Shown here: in pieces, positions 23,199-32,006 of the stretch
How the letters are laid out: the number at the start of each line of letters is the position of its first letter
Position numbering within the stretch: the first letter of the stretch is position 1
From: a bacterium
GTDB lineage: Bacteria > Armatimonadota > JACIXR01
DNA: 35,676 bases
NCBI GenBank assembly: GCA_014360465.1
Contig: JACIXQ010000001.1
Location: forward strand, 1 to 35,676
Reading direction: 5' to 3'
Notes under the pieces: generated by a model
Seen by the model: the letters and a program-made list of their open reading frames with translations, nothing else
Databases searched by the model: none
Told to the model about the DNA's origin: nothing
Program-made: the position numbers and the translations under genes

Positions 23199-23936
23199 CT
23201 ATCTTGGTGTAAAAGAGGGAGCTCCTATTGTTCCCGGTTGTGCGGCTACCCGGAACCTCAACAACCTTCCATCTATCACTTTAGGACCGCTTAGAAGTTC
23301 ACAAAGAGCGGAAAAACTGCCCTCTTTTTCAGGGATAAGATAGAATTGAATTGTAAGTGTTTGACCCGGTAGTACATCGGGTAACCAGAAATAGAAGGAA
23401 TCGCCTCTTATCTGGCTATTAAGCATCGGTATTGTGCTCTGTATACGAAAATTGTTGAAGAAAGCGTAAGGAAATCGCAGGAAGAGGTTCGTCAATGGTT
23501 GGGTTCCTGTATTGTTTATCTGGAAGTTAAGGACGAAATAGGAGCCTTGGATGAGCTGTTGAGGGAAAGTAACATTGAATTCCCAAGCTGCCGGCGTCTT
23601 GATTTTCCTGAAGAACAACCCCCAAATCAATAGCAACAAAATTACGACCGAGATAGCGCTAATCCCCAAAGTTCTTGCTACCCTTCTATGCAAGCGCTCT
23701 TCCCCCACGATTAGGCGGGAACGGAATAGGTCGCAGGAAGCAGGTATTGTGTCGGGGTCAGTTATAGCCTGAATCTCGAGTTGAAGGGGATGAATACATT
23801 CCAGCGTTTTGGCATTGAAGAAACGACAATAGCGACAGCATACCAGGTTGGTGCCGCACTTGGAACAGAGAGGGAAAGGAGGAACCCCCTCCGCATTAAG
23901 GGTGCCACAATTGGGACATTTGTACATTCTTGGCAT
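23199..23936 (-). CDS. Zinc-ribbon protein with one membrane helix and an extracytoplasmic domain
   Basis: The protein begins MPRMYKCPNCG and is 245 residues from ATG 23936; a TTG 15 bases upstream overlaps the SD (GGAGGG at 23949-23944) and is not favoured. The N-terminal region has paired Cys (CPNC, CSKC, CRYC and single Cys further on), a double zinc ribbon. A basic stretch (RLHRRVARTLG) leads into one membrane helix (~90-110). The C-terminal part is beta-rich (NVTFPQQLIQGSYFVLNFQINNTGTQPLTNLFLRF), like CARDB/DUF11-type Ig-like domains. Topology predicts the zinc ribbon inside and the Ig-like domain outside. Function unknown. Confidence 0.7.
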   Translation of the reverse strand: MPRMYKCPNCGTLNAEGVPPFPLCSKCGTNLVCCRYCRFFNAKTLECIHPLQLEIQAITDPDTIPASCDLFRSRLIVGEERLHRRVARTLGISAISVVILLLLIWGLFFRKIKTPAAWEFNVTFPQQLIQGSYFVLNFQINNTGTQPLTNLFLRFPYAFFNNFRIQSTIPMLNSQIRGDSFYFWLPDVLPGQTLTIQFYLIPEKEGSFSALCELLSGPKVIDGRLLRFRVAAQPGTIGAPSFTPR

Positions 23937-23956
23937 AGGTTCACCCTCCAATGTCT

Positions 23957-23985
23957 ATTATACAACTCTTTTAAAATGTTTGCAA
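23957..23985 (-). promoter_or_regulatory. Sigma-A promoter of the zinc-ribbon gene
   Basis: On the minus strand, TTGCAA (23985-23980) and a perfect TATAAT (23962-23957) are spaced by 17 bases. The expected start near 23950 adjoins the SD at 23949, giving a leader of about 14 bases. Because TTGCAA is its own reverse complement, the same hexamer may also serve the nusA promoter on the other strand. Confidence 0.6.
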
Positions 23986-24007
23986 TATAAATTTAACTTG
24001 TTATAAT
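23980..24007 (+). promoter_or_regulatory. Sigma-A promoter of the nusA operon
   Basis: TTGCAA (23980-23985) and a perfect TATAAT (24002-24007) are spaced by 16 bases. Transcription would start near 24014, just before the hairpin at 24021-24044. The -35 is the same palindromic hexamer used by the divergent zinc-ribbon gene. Confidence 0.55.
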
Positions 24008-24020
24008 TCTATATGTAAAG

Positions 24021-24050
24021 AAGAATGGGCTAAGACCCATTCTTTTTATT
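24021..24050 (+). terminator. Intrinsic terminator-like hairpin in the nusA leader
   Basis: AAGAATGGG (24021-24029) pairs perfectly with CCCATTCTT (24036-24044) across a 6-base loop, and TTTTTATTT (24043-24051, allowing overlap) supplies a U tract. It lies between the predicted nusA promoter and the nusA ATG at 24054. It could attenuate the operon or stop read-through arriving from tRNA-Pro on the plus strand. There is no SD between it and the ATG. Confidence 0.65.
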
Positions 24051-24053
24051 TGA

Positions 24054-25145
24054 ATGGAACAGAACATTATGAAAGTAGAAAACCTCATAAGAGCTGTTAG
24101 AGAATTAGAGAAGGAGAGAAACCTCCCCCGCGAGGAGCTTTTGGATATTATAAGGCAGGCAATCATTCGTGCCTACCATAAGCACAGCGGGAGGGAGGAG
24201 AATCTTCGTGTGGATATTGATTTTGATAATGCCATTGTCAACATTTTCACCCATAAGATAGTGGTAGAAAAAGTTACATCCCCGGCAATTGAAATATCAC
24301 TTGAAGAGGCGAAGAAGTTAAAGCCAAATGTCAAGCTTGGCGAGGTTATAGAAATTGAAGTTACCCCTCAGGAATTTGGTAGAATAGCTGCTCAGACAGC
24401 GAAGCAGGTCGTTTTCCAGAAGATAAGGGAATTAGAGAACCGATTAGCTCGTGAGGAATCTGCTCGTTATATGGGCAAGGTCACAACTGGCGTAGTTTTG
24501 AGGAAAGATGGCAGGGTTGTATATATGAAAGTAGGGAGGACCGAGGCAATTCTGCCACCTGCCGAGCAGGTTCCGAGGGAGCATTATCACCCTAATGATA
24601 GGTTCAAAGTATATGTTCTACGAGTCGACGAGACGCCCAAAGGACCGAAGGTCATAGTTTCCCGTTCTCATCCTGCCCTTGTTAAGGGATTATTTGAGCT
24701 TGAGGTCCCAGAGATAGCTGAGGGTGTGGTTGAGATAAAAGGCATCGCCAGAGAGCCTGGTTTCCGAACGAAAGTGGCGATTTATTCCCATAACCCCAGG
24801 GTAGACCCCATCGGCACTTGTATTGGTCCACGCGGTGCTCGTGTCCAAGCTATAGTAAACGAATTAAGAGGGGAGAAAATAGACCTTGTGAAATGGAGCC
24901 CCGATATAAGAGAATACATAGCCAACGCTTTAAGCCCTGCAAAAGTCAAAGATGTGCAGGTGGATACGAAGGAGAAGAAAGCTACGGTCATTGTTCCCAG
25001 GGACCAACTATCGCTTGCCATAGGTAAAGAAGGGCAGAATGTCAGATTAGCAGTAAAATTAATTGGATGGCATATTGACATCAAGAGCGAGGCTGAAGAG
25101 AGAATAGAAGCCAAAGCTGTGGAGGGAGAAGATGGAGCCGATTAG
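24054..25145 (+). CDS. nusA: Transcription termination/antitermination factor NusA
   Basis: NusA binds RNA polymerase and modulates pausing, intrinsic termination and antitermination. This 363-residue protein has the polymerase-binding N-terminal domain (~1-130), an S1 domain (~140-205) and two KH domains (~205-350; IGTCIGPRGARVQAIVNEL and LAIGKEGQNVRLAVKLIG are the KH loops). It lacks the C-terminal acidic repeats of E. coli NusA, as is usual outside proteobacteria. rimP, often upstream, is missing here. The start could be ATG 24054 or ATG 24069 (MKVENLIRAV); neither has a clear SD. A terminator hairpin ends 3 bases before the first ATG. Confidence 0.95.
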   Translation: MEQNIMKVENLIRAVRELEKERNLPREELLDIIRQAIIRAYHKHSGREENLRVDIDFDNAIVNIFTHKIVVEKVTSPAIEISLEEAKKLKPNVKLGEVIEIEVTPQEFGRIAAQTAKQVVFQKIRELENRLAREESARYMGKVTTGVVLRKDGRVVYMKVGRTEAILPPAEQVPREHYHPNDRFKVYVLRVDETPKGPKVIVSRSHPALVKGLFELEVPEIAEGVVEIKGIAREPGFRTKVAIYSHNPRVDPIGTCIGPRGARVQAIVNELRGEKIDLVKWSPDIREYIANALSPAKVKDVQVDTKEKKATVIVPRDQLSLAIGKEGQNVRLAVKLIGWHIDIKSEAEERIEAKAVEGEDGAD

Positions 25146-25401
25146 GACTTGCTTAAGTTGTGGGAAAAAATTGCCCAAGGGAAAACTAATACGGCTGGCC
25201 AGGCTACAGGATGGAAGGATAGATATGTTGAAAGAGGGCGGGAGAGGTGCTTACTTGTGTGGTGCCGAGGATTGTATCAGAAAGGCATTTAAGGGGAATA
25301 GATTGGCAAGAGCGTTAAGAATAAAAGGTAATATAGACCCTTCCATTCTTGAAGAGTTGGCGAATAAACTGAAGGTGATAACTCTATGCGAGAAGCTATA
25401 A
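25132..25401 (+). CDS. ylxR: YlxR/RnpM family RNA-binding protein
   Basis: This 89-residue protein begins PIRTCLSCGKKLPKGKLIRLAR and contains the family motif GGRGAYLC (36-43), with paired Cys at 7, 10, 43 and 48. YlxR (RnpM) proteins bind structured RNA and have been linked to RNase P modulation. It overlaps nusA by 14 bases and infB by 16, the standard nusA-ylxR-infB order. Confidence 0.92.
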   Translation: MEPIRTCLSCGKKLPKGKLIRLARLQDGRIDMLKEGGRGAYLCGAEDCIRKAFKGNRLARALRIKGNIDPSILEELANKLKVITLCEKL

Positions 25402-27245
25402 AGGAATTGGAAAAAGAATTTAATATAGATGAAGAAAGCTTGCTCTGGGCGGCAGAGCAGTTGTCCTTATCTCCCGATTCTATGAACGATGAAGAAATAG
25501 AGCTCCTGAGGGAGTTCATAAAAGAAAGACTATTGCCGATACCACAGAATATAACGGTGCGTGATTTAGCTGAAAGAATGTCCATTCAGCCTACCTCGCT
25601 TGTCGCTGACCTATTAAAAGTAGGATTGCCACTTAATCTGAACCAAGCAATAGATTTTGAGTTGGCGAGAAAGTTAGCAAGGGAAAGGGGTTTCATCGCT
25701 GTATTACAGGAGGAAAAGGAAAAGAAAGAGGTGGGGGTACCACGTCCCCCAGTCGTTACTGTCCTGGGGCATGTTGACCATGGTAAGACAACTTTGTTGG
25801 ATGCGATAAGGGAGACGAGGGTAGTAGATTCTGAAGCTGGTGGAATAACCCAGAAAATAGGTGCGTATCAAGTAGAAATCAATGGAAAGAAAATTACATT
25901 TATAGATACGCCGGGACACGAGGCTTTCACAGCTATGCGGGCGAGGGGGGCACAGGTGACCGATATAGCTGTTTTGGTGGTGGCAGCGGACGATGGAGTG
26001 ATGCCCCAGACAATAGAAGCAATCAATCACGCCAGAGCGGCTAATGTCCCGATAATCGTAGCAATCAATAAGATAGATAAACCTAATGCTAATGTTGAGA
26101 TGGTAAAGAGGCAATTGGCTGAGGTTGGCTTGATTCCTGAGGAGTGGGGAGGAGATACGGTATGCGTGCCGATATCTGCTCTCCGGAAGGAAGGTTTGGA
26201 TGAGCTATTGGAGATGATTCTTCTTGTGGCTGAACTGCTGGATTTGCGAGCTAACCCCAGAGCCAAGGCAAAGGGCACGGTCATAGAATCGCGCCTTGAC
26301 CCAGCCAGGGGACCGATTGCTACTGTTATCGTTCAGGAAGGAACATTAAGGGTTGGAGAGCCTATAGTGGCTGGGATAGCCTATGGTAAAGTTAGGGCTA
26401 TGCTCGATGAGTGGGGTAACCAGCTTAAGGAAGCGCCTCCTTCCACACCAGCAGAGATTATGGGGCTCAATGATGTTCCTGAAGCAGGTGATAGGTTTGA
26501 AGTAGTCGATTCAGAAAGAGAGGCAAGGGAGATAGCGGAAAGGCGGAAAGAGGAACAAAAGGAAGCTGTAGCCACTCCAGTGAGGAGGCTCACGCTGGAC
26601 ACCCTCTACGAAAGCTTACAAAAGGGCGAGGAGAAAGAATTACGCCTTGTCGTTAAGGCGAACTCACAAGGCGCATTGGAGGCTGTTAAGCAAGCCCTCT
26701 CGTCTATTAAGCAGGAGGAAGCGAAAATAAATATCATCCATAGTGGAATCGGCAACATTTCGGAAAGCGATGTCCTGCTCGCCTCGGTAGCAAACGCCAT
26801 CGTCATCGGTTTTGGCAGTAAGATGGATAGCAGAGCGAGGAAAATGGCAGAAAAAGAGAGGGTTGATGTGCGCGTATATAAAATAATCTACGACCTTATA
26901 GACGAAGTTAAAGCTGCTCTCGCTGGGTTGTTGACTCCTATTGAGCAAGAGGTCTCTGTGGGTAAAGCCGAAGTGAGGGCTCTTTTCCGCTTGCCCGACG
27001 GCAGGGTAGCTGCAGGTTGTTATGTGACCGAAGGGCGGTTGGTTAGGGGAGAAAAAGTGAGGGTTTGGAGGGGTGAAGCGGTTGTCTATGAGGGAGAACT
27101 GGATTCTCTGAGAAGGTTTAAAAACGATGTTCGGGAAGTTGCCCAGGGGTTCGAGTGCGGCGTTATGCTTGAGGGATTCAATGATTTTCAGGAAGGCGAT
27201 ATAATAGAGTGCTTGACTATAGAAAGAGTGCCACAAAATCTATAG
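25386..27245 (+). CDS. infB: Translation initiation factor IF-2
   Basis: IF-2 is the GTPase that places initiator tRNA on the 30S subunit and promotes subunit joining. This 619-residue version has a short N-terminal region (~1-115), then the G domain with G1 GHVDHGKTT (128-136), DTPGHE and NKID. The C-terminal domains end at [35 protein letters not shown]. The N-terminus is much shorter than in E. coli (890 residues) but within the range of compact bacterial IF-2s. It overlaps ylxR by 16 bases. Confidence 0.97.
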   Translation: MREAIKELEKEFNIDEESLLWAAEQLSLSPDSMNDEEIELLREFIKERLLPIPQNITVRDLAERMSIQPTSLVADLLKVGLPLNLNQAIDFELARKLARERGFIAVLQEEKEKKEVGVPRPPVVTVLGHVDHGKTTLLDAIRETRVVDSEAGGITQKIGAYQVEINGKKITFIDTPGHEAFTAMRARGAQVTDIAVLVVAADDGVMPQTIEAINHARAANVPIIVAINKIDKPNANVEMVKRQLAEVGLIPEEWGGDTVCVPISALRKEGLDELLEMILLVAELLDLRANPRAKAKGTVIESRLDPARGPIATVIVQEGTLRVGEPIVAGIAYGKVRAMLDEWGNQLKEAPPSTPAEIMGLNDVPEAGDRFEVVDSEREAREIAERRKEEQKEAVATPVRRLTLDTLYESLQKGEEKELRLVVKANSQGALEAVKQALSSIKQEEAKINIIHSGIGNISESDVLLASVANAIVIGFGSKMDSRARKMAEKERVDVRVYKIIYDLIDEVKAALAGLLTPIEQEVSVGKAEVRALFRLPDGRVAAGCYVTEGRLVRGEKVRVWRGEAVVYEGELDSLRRFKNDVREVAQGFECGVMLEGFNDFQEGDIIECLTIERVPQNL

Positions 27246-27247
27246 CT

Positions 27248-27526
27248 ATGACCGTTGGGCTGATGAGAATAGAATTATTCATAAGTGATGCTAACAATTT
27301 GAAAGATAAAAGGGGTGTTATGCGCAGCGTTGTGGATAACTTGAGAAGGAAGTTCAATGTGTCGGTCGTGGAGGAAGGAAATGAAAGGTGGCAAAGAGGG
27401 GTTTTGGGGGTCGTAAATATTTCCTCTAATAGAGCGAAATGTAACAGCACTCTTAATAAAGTAATAGAGTTCATCAAAAGCGACCCAAGAGTAGAGGTTA
27501 TTGATTATTCAATAGAATTACTATAA
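27248..27526 (+). CDS. DUF503 (YlxP-like) protein
   Basis: This 92-residue protein from ATG 27248 begins MTVGLMRIELFISDANNLKDKRGVMRSVVDNLRRKFNVSVVEEG, which is the conserved DUF503 N-terminus; the longer frame from 27209 adds 13 unrelated residues and overlaps infB. It starts 2 bases after infB and has no clear SD, so it probably relies on coupling. DUF503 (YlxP) is regularly found between infB and rbfA; its biochemical role is not established. Confidence 0.85.
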   Translation: MTVGLMRIELFISDANNLKDKRGVMRSVVDNLRRKFNVSVVEEGNERWQRGVLGVVNISSNRAKCNSTLNKVIEFIKSDPRVEVIDYSIELL

Positions 27527-27545
27527 AATTAGGAGGTCTTCAGAA

Positions 27546-27896
27546 ATGAAACCGCGTAGGCTCGTTCGCCTGAGGGAGCTTTTCATTGAGGAGTTGAGCA
27601 ACATCATCCATTCAAAGGTCAGGGACCCAAGGCTTGGCTTCATAACGATAACCGATGTAGAGATTTCCCCTGACTTGGAACATGCGAAGGTTTTTGTGAG
27701 TGTTCTGGAGGGTGGCGAAGTAGCGCAGAGAACTCTTGAGGGGCTTGAGAACGCTGCCGGATTCATAAGATATGAACTTAAAAAAAATATAAAAAATCTA
27801 CGCACTTTCCCCGTTTTGAGTTTCCATCTTGATGACTCTTTAAGGCGTGGTTCAGAAGTAATTGAGGCATTAAGGAAGCTCCATAAGGATGAATAA
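27546..27896 (+). CDS. rbfA: Ribosome-binding factor A
   Basis: RbfA is a KH-fold 30S maturation factor acting near 16S helix 1. This 116-residue protein has RLVRLRELFIEELSNIIHSKVRDPRLGFITITDVEISPDLEHAKVFVSV, and FIRYELKKNIKNLRTFPVLSFHLDDSLRRG, both family hallmarks. The SD AGGAGG is about 9 bases upstream of ATG 27546. The end overlaps nrnA by 8 bases. Confidence 0.95.
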   Translation: MKPRRLVRLRELFIEELSNIIHSKVRDPRLGFITITDVEISPDLEHAKVFVSVLEGGEVAQRTLEGLENAAGFIRYELKKNIKNLRTFPVLSFHLDDSLRRGSEVIEALRKLHKDE

Positions 27897-28842
27897 GCTT
27901 CGCAAGACAAGACAGCTAATCCTCAGTGCTGAGGATATCGTTCTTGCCTGCCACGAAAATCCTGATGGTGATGCCATCGGGAGCTTAGTAGCGCTTGGTT
28001 TGGGACTAAAACAAATGGGGAAAAAAGTTCATCTGATAAGTCCCGATGGTGTGCCAGTTCATCTATCCTTTCTCACAAAGGAAATAGAGATATTGAATTC
28101 CTTCCCCAGTGAGGATGTCTCCCTTCTGATAATTGTAGATGGCGAATCACCCCAAAGGTTGGGAAAGATAAAACTCCCCTCAGCAAGGGTAACCCTTATA
28201 ATAGACCATCACCCTCCCATATCCAATTCTTCTGACCTTGTGAGAATCGTTGATACAACTGCTTCTGCAACGGGTGAGTTAGTATACCGCTTGTTGAAAT
28301 ATCTTAGAGTGGACTTTACTCTCTCCATAGTAGAAGCGTTGCTGGTAGCCATACTTTCGGATACAGGTGGGTTACGATTCCCCAATACGACTCCCCGGAC
28401 GCTCTGGATAGTATCAGCCCTTATGAGATTGGGAGGGAATCTAAGCGAGATATGGAGGAAGCTTTATGAGGGGAAAAGTGAAGGCTATCTCAAGGTTTTG
28501 GGGGAGGTTCTTCTCCGGGTGGAGACCGAGTATGGTGGAAGAATTGTAATGTCCTACATCAGAAAAGATGACCTTGAAAGATATTGCGTTCAAGATAGGG
28601 ATTTGGAGGGAATAGTTGATTATCTTCGTCTACTTAGCGGCTGGGAAATAATCTTTCTGTTTCGGGAAACCCCAAATGGGGTGAAAGTCAACATCCGTTC
28701 ACGAACCATTGATGCAGGCAAGCTTGCCCAGCTTTTCGGAGGTGGCGGACATAAGGAAGCAGCGGGATGCACGATAAATCAATCCCTTGATAATGCTCGG
28801 AGAATCATCCTGGAGGAGTTAAGAAAATGGATGGTGTGTTGA
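27889..28842 (+). CDS. nrnA: DHH/DHHA1 phosphoesterase (NrnA-like nanoRNase/pAp phosphatase)
   Basis: This 317-residue protein has the DHH metal motifs HENPDGDAIGS, IVDGESP, LIIDHHPP and LSDTGGLRFPNT, and a C-terminal DHHA1 domain ending in GGGGHKEAAGC. NrnA enzymes degrade short RNA oligonucleotides and can dephosphorylate 3'-phosphoadenosine-5'-phosphate. The place between rbfA and truB is standard in many Gram-positive genomes. It overlaps truB by 16 bases. Confidence 0.92.
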   Translation: MNKLRKTRQLILSAEDIVLACHENPDGDAIGSLVALGLGLKQMGKKVHLISPDGVPVHLSFLTKEIEILNSFPSEDVSLLIIVDGESPQRLGKIKLPSARVTLIIDHHPPISNSSDLVRIVDTTASATGELVYRLLKYLRVDFTLSIVEALLVAILSDTGGLRFPNTTPRTLWIVSALMRLGGNLSEIWRKLYEGKSEGYLKVLGEVLLRVETEYGGRIVMSYIRKDDLERYCVQDRDLEGIVDYLRLLSGWEIIFLFRETPNGVKVNIRSRTIDAGKLAQLFGGGGHKEAAGCTINQSLDNARRIILEELRKWMVC

Positions 28843-29723
28843 ATGTCTATAAGCACCCGGGACCGACTTCCCATGATATAGTAGAGATGGCGAGAAAAGC
28901 TCTCGGGAACAGAAAAATCGGGCATGCGGGCACACTTGACCCTCTTGCTGAAGGTGTTCTACTTCTCTGTATCGGAAAAGGAACACGCTTAAGCGAGTAT
29001 CTCGCTGATTTGCCGAAGGAATATCTCGCGGAGATTACCTTTGGCATAACTACTTCAACATACGATGCGGAAGGGGAGATAATCTCCCGTAGCGATAAAA
29101 AGGTTTCTGAAGAAGATGTAAGAAGCATAATGAAGCAGTTCATCGGAGAAATAGAACAAGTCCCGCCACCATCCTCCGCCATTCGTCATAAAGGTAAAAA
29201 GCTCTACGAATGGGCAAGGGAGGGGACTGTTATAGAATTGCCACCCCGTAAAGTAACCATTTACGAGCTTATACTGGAACATTTTGATCCGGAGAAAAAT
29301 AAGGCTCTTTTCAGGGTCTCTTGCTCAAAGGGAACTTATATAAGGGCATTGGCAAGGGATATGGGGGAAAAGATAGGGATTGGTGCGTATCTTTCCCAGC
29401 TCAAAAGGACAAGTGTCGGTCCTTTCAAATCGGAGGAAGCTTATCCAGCTGTTCTATTGAAAAGAGAAAATAAAGAAGAGATAGAGCAACGGATAATTCC
29501 GCTAATTGAAGCTTTACCCCACTTCCCTCTTTTCATAGTTGACAATAGACAAGCTTTAAAACTTTCCTCCGGTGTGTTATTACCCTTGCAAAAGTCTGTA
29601 TTTCCTGTGGGCAAATATATCAGAGTGGCAAGTATGAATAGGCAGCTTATATGCATAGGAAAGGTTATAGTAAAGGATGGGCAGACTTATCTGAAACCTG
29701 AGAAGGTATTCGGATATGAATAG
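28827..29723 (+). CDS. truB: tRNA pseudouridine-55 synthase
   Basis: TruB isomerises U55 in the T loop of nearly all tRNAs. This 298-residue protein begins MDGVLNVYKHPGPTSHDIV and carries the catalytic Asp38 in GHAGTLDPLAEGVLLL, then KEYLAEITFG, PPPSSAIRHKGKKLYEWAREG and CSKGTYIRALARDMGE. The C-terminal ~80 residues form a PUA-like domain. The tRNA-Pro in this window has the TTCAAAT loop this enzyme recognises. It overlaps nrnA by 16 and ribF by 8 bases. Confidence 0.96.
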   Translation: MDGVLNVYKHPGPTSHDIVEMARKALGNRKIGHAGTLDPLAEGVLLLCIGKGTRLSEYLADLPKEYLAEITFGITTSTYDAEGEIISRSDKKVSEEDVRSIMKQFIGEIEQVPPPSSAIRHKGKKLYEWAREGTVIELPPRKVTIYELILEHFDPEKNKALFRVSCSKGTYIRALARDMGEKIGIGAYLSQLKRTSVGPFKSEEAYPAVLLKRENKEEIEQRIIPLIEALPHFPLFIVDNRQALKLSSGVLLPLQKSVFPVGKYIRVASMNRQLICIGKVIVKDGQTYLKPEKVFGYE

Positions 29724-30609
29724 TAGAACCATATTACCCGGAACTTTTGATGGTGTGCATCTTGGTCATCGCCACCTTATTCAAAAGGCGAGAGAGATAG
29801 CAGATGGAACCATAGTAAGCGTGCTTACATTTAATCCCCATCCTGACATCTTCCTGGGGAGGGACAGCAAAGATTATCTTTTGACCACACCTGATGAAAG
29901 GGAGGAACTTCTTTTATCTGCTGGCGCTGATGAGGTTATAACATTGGGATTTGATTCTGAGCTCCAAAGATTATCTCCACAAGATTTTTTCAAAAAGATT
30001 CTACTTGAGATGTATAATATGAAAAAAATCGTTGTGGGAGAGGATTTTCGTTTTGGGAATCAGCGAGAAGGCGATGTTGAACTGCTATATAGTTTGAGCC
30101 GGGTATTTGATGTTGAAGTGTTCGTTGTTCCTTCTTTGAAGATTGGGCAAGAGATAGTAAAGAGCGAGAGGATTAGAATGCTTTTAAAGATGGGGGAAAT
30201 AAGGAAAGCGAATGAGATGCTGGGTCGGCTATATTCTTTAAGGGGAAAGGTAATTAAAGGGCAGGGGTTGGGGCATAGATTAGGTTGCCCAACCGCTAAT
30301 CTTTATGTGCATCCCCAGAAGCTATTGCCCCGAAATGGGGTTTATGCCGTCAAAGTTAAAAGGGTGAATTGTTGGTTTGATGGTATATGCTACATCGGGA
30401 GAAGACCGACTATAGCAGAGGGTATGGATATCCATTGCGAGGTTCATCTATTTGATATCGCTGGAGATTTCCTGGGGGAAACACTGGAGGTTTCCTTCGT
30501 CCAATCAATAAGAGGCGAGCGAAAATTCGTTTCTCTCGAAGAGCTGTCCAAGCAAATACAGTTGGATATAGAAGAGGCACGCCACATATTATACAATATG
30601 AGGGTTTAA
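29716..30609 (+). CDS. ribF: Bifunctional riboflavin kinase/FAD synthetase
   Basis: RibF phosphorylates riboflavin to FMN and adenylates FMN to FAD. This 297-residue protein has the N-terminal nucleotidyltransferase domain with LPGTFDGVHLGHRHL and VVGEDFRFGNQREGD. The C-terminal kinase domain (~185-297) has GHRLGCPTANL, YIGRRPTIAEG and CEVHLFD. It is the last gene of the nusA operon, overlapping truB by 8 bases. It takes the product of the rib genes at 16-21 kb but is controlled separately. rpsO, often next in Gram-positive genomes, is not here. Confidence 0.95.
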   Translation: MNSRTILPGTFDGVHLGHRHLIQKAREIADGTIVSVLTFNPHPDIFLGRDSKDYLLTTPDEREELLLSAGADEVITLGFDSELQRLSPQDFFKKILLEMYNMKKIVVGEDFRFGNQREGDVELLYSLSRVFDVEVFVVPSLKIGQEIVKSERIRMLLKMGEIRKANEMLGRLYSLRGKVIKGQGLGHRLGCPTANLYVHPQKLLPRNGVYAVKVKRVNCWFDGICYIGRRPTIAEGMDIHCEVHLFDIAGDFLGETLEVSFVQSIRGERKFVSLEELSKQIQLDIEEARHILYNMRV

Positions 30610-30658
30610 AATTTATGTCCAATTGCTTTAGCTTATTTAAATTGATAAAATTGTAGAA

Positions 30659-30681
30659 GTATACTTAATAAAAATGTATAC
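30659..30681. promoter_or_regulatory. Repeated GTATAC palindromes and possible -10 over a start codon
   Basis: GTATAC occurs at 30659-30664 and 30676-30681, 11 bases apart. TATACT at 30660-30665 is a good -10 ending 8 bases before the ATG at 30674, and a weak TTAAAT lies 17 bases upstream. No SD is present, so the gene may be leaderless. The second GTATAC overlaps the first codons, a position where a bound repressor could block both polymerase and ribosome. Confidence 0.3.
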
Positions 30682-31003
30682 GAAAGAACTTATTGATGAG
30701 GAAACGATTGTCCATTTGTTTGACATTTTGACCTGGTTGTTGCCCTTAATGGGCATCGTTTTGGGATTATCTTTTTCTATTTTTAAGAGAAATCGGAATT
30801 TTCTTTTTATAGGGATAAGCATTGGAATGCTTGGACCTTTGAACAAAGCATTGTGGAGCGTATTCAATATTGTTCTTGATAGATTTGGTTTTGATACAGT
30901 GAAAAGTTTATTATTAAATATCGTTATTTTCGTTTCCGTAGGGCTGGTTTTAGGTTATCTTGTGGCTTTGATATCAAAACTATTAAAAAAGAAGGAGGTA
31001 TGA
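30674..31003 (+). CDS. Small three-helix membrane protein, unknown
   Basis: This 109-residue protein has an acidic N-terminus and three predicted membrane helices (~17-37, ~43-67 and ~79-101), then a lysine tail (KLLKKKEV). I do not recognise the family. The ATG has no SD. The stop lies 4 bases before the ilvC ATG and the ilvC SD AAGGAGGT lies in its last codons, so it is co-transcribed with ilvC. Confidence 0.6.
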   Translation: MYTKELIDEETIVHLFDILTWLLPLMGIVLGLSFSIFKRNRNFLFIGISIGMLGPLNKALWSVFNIVLDRFGFDTVKSLLLNIVIFVSVGLVLGYLVALISKLLKKKEV

Positions 31004-31007
31004 GTCA

Positions 31008-32003
31008 ATGGCAAAGATTTTCCGAGACGAGGATGCTAAATTGGAGGTACTGAAAGGAAAAAAGATTGCCATAGTAGGCTATGGCAACCAGGGTGAAGCC
31101 CACGCCCTTAATCTGCGTGATTCTGGACTGGATGTAGTAGTTGCCGAACTCCCCAATTCCCCTGCCTGGAACAGGGCAAAAGAGGCAGGGTTTGAAGTGA
31201 TGGATGCGAAAGAGGCCTCTAAAATTGGCGATGTTGTTATGCTCCTCACTCCTGACACTCTTCAACCTATGATTTGGAGCAATGAAATTGCCCCAAATAT
31301 TAGGGACGGTTCAGCCCTTGGTTTTGCTCATGGTTTCAACATCCACTACAACCAGATAAAGCCCCCATCCACAATAGATGTATTTATGGTGGCTCCGAAA
31401 GGACCCGGGAGATTGGTCAGGAGAATGTTTGAGGAAGGCAAGGGTGTTCCCAGTCTGGTAGCTGTTGAGCAAAATGCTACCGGTTCAGCCTGGGATATAG
31501 CTCTTGCCTATGCCAAGGGTTTGGGCTCGACGAGAGTTGGTGTAATCCAGACGACCTTCAAAGAAGAAACCGAGACCGACCTTTTTGGTGAGCAGGTCGT
31601 CCTCTGCGGCGGCGTCACCGCCTTGATCAAAGCTGGTTGGGAAACCCTTGTGGAAGCAGGCTATCAGCCGGAGGTTGCCTACTTTGAATGTCTCCATGAG
31701 CTCAAGCTCATCGTAGACCTTATCTACGAAGGTGGAATTGCCTATATGCGACGAAGCATAAGCGATACTGCTGAATACGGAGATATGACCAGGGGTCCTC
31801 GCATCGTTGATGAACTCGTCAGGGAGGAGATGAAAGCTATACTTGAGGAGATACAAACGGGCGAGTTTGCTAAAGAGTGGATACTGGAGGGCAAAGCAGG
31901 TATGCCCAAATTCAACGCATTGAGAAGGATAGAGGCGGAGCATCCCCTTGAGGAAGTAGGCAAGGAGATGCGTAAACTGATGCCCTGGCTGAAGCAGAAG
32001 TGA
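31008..32003 (+). CDS. ilvC: Ketol-acid reductoisomerase, class I
   Basis: IlvC makes the dihydroxy acids of valine and isoleucine synthesis. The 331-residue class I protein has [48 protein letters not shown] with metal-binding Asp/Glu, [19 protein letters not shown] and SISDTAEYG, all active-site blocks. The cofactor loop reads [12 protein letters not shown] (43-54) where NADPH enzymes usually have VVVGLRxGSxSW. The Arg and second Ser that hold the 2'-phosphate are Leu and Ala, and Glu47 is gained, so NADH use is predicted. No other branched-chain gene is in the window. SD AAGGAGGT precedes ATG 31008. Confidence 0.96.
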   Translation: MAKIFRDEDAKLEVLKGKKIAIVGYGNQGEAHALNLRDSGLDVVVAELPNSPAWNRAKEAGFEVMDAKEASKIGDVVMLLTPDTLQPMIWSNEIAPNIRDGSALGFAHGFNIHYNQIKPPSTIDVFMVAPKGPGRLVRRMFEEGKGVPSLVAVEQNATGSAWDIALAYAKGLGSTRVGVIQTTFKEETETDLFGEQVVLCGGVTALIKAGWETLVEAGYQPEVAYFECLHELKLIVDLIYEGGIAYMRRSISDTAEYGDMTRGPRIVDELVREEMKAILEEIQTGEFAKEWILEGKAGMPKFNALRRIEAEHPLEEVGKEMRKLMPWLKQK

Positions 32004-32006
32004 TTG

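Noticed and set aside
23937-23951. TTG start for the zinc-ribbon gene
   Set aside because: The codon lies inside the SD itself; ATG 23936 has correct spacing of 8 bases.
26664-27236. 190-residue minus-strand open frame
   Set aside because: It lies opposite infB, whose frame is strongly conserved, and shows no family features.
27209-27247. 13-residue N-terminal extension of the DUF503 protein
   Set aside because: It overlaps infB, is not part of the conserved family start, and ATG 27248 gives the canonical N-terminus.
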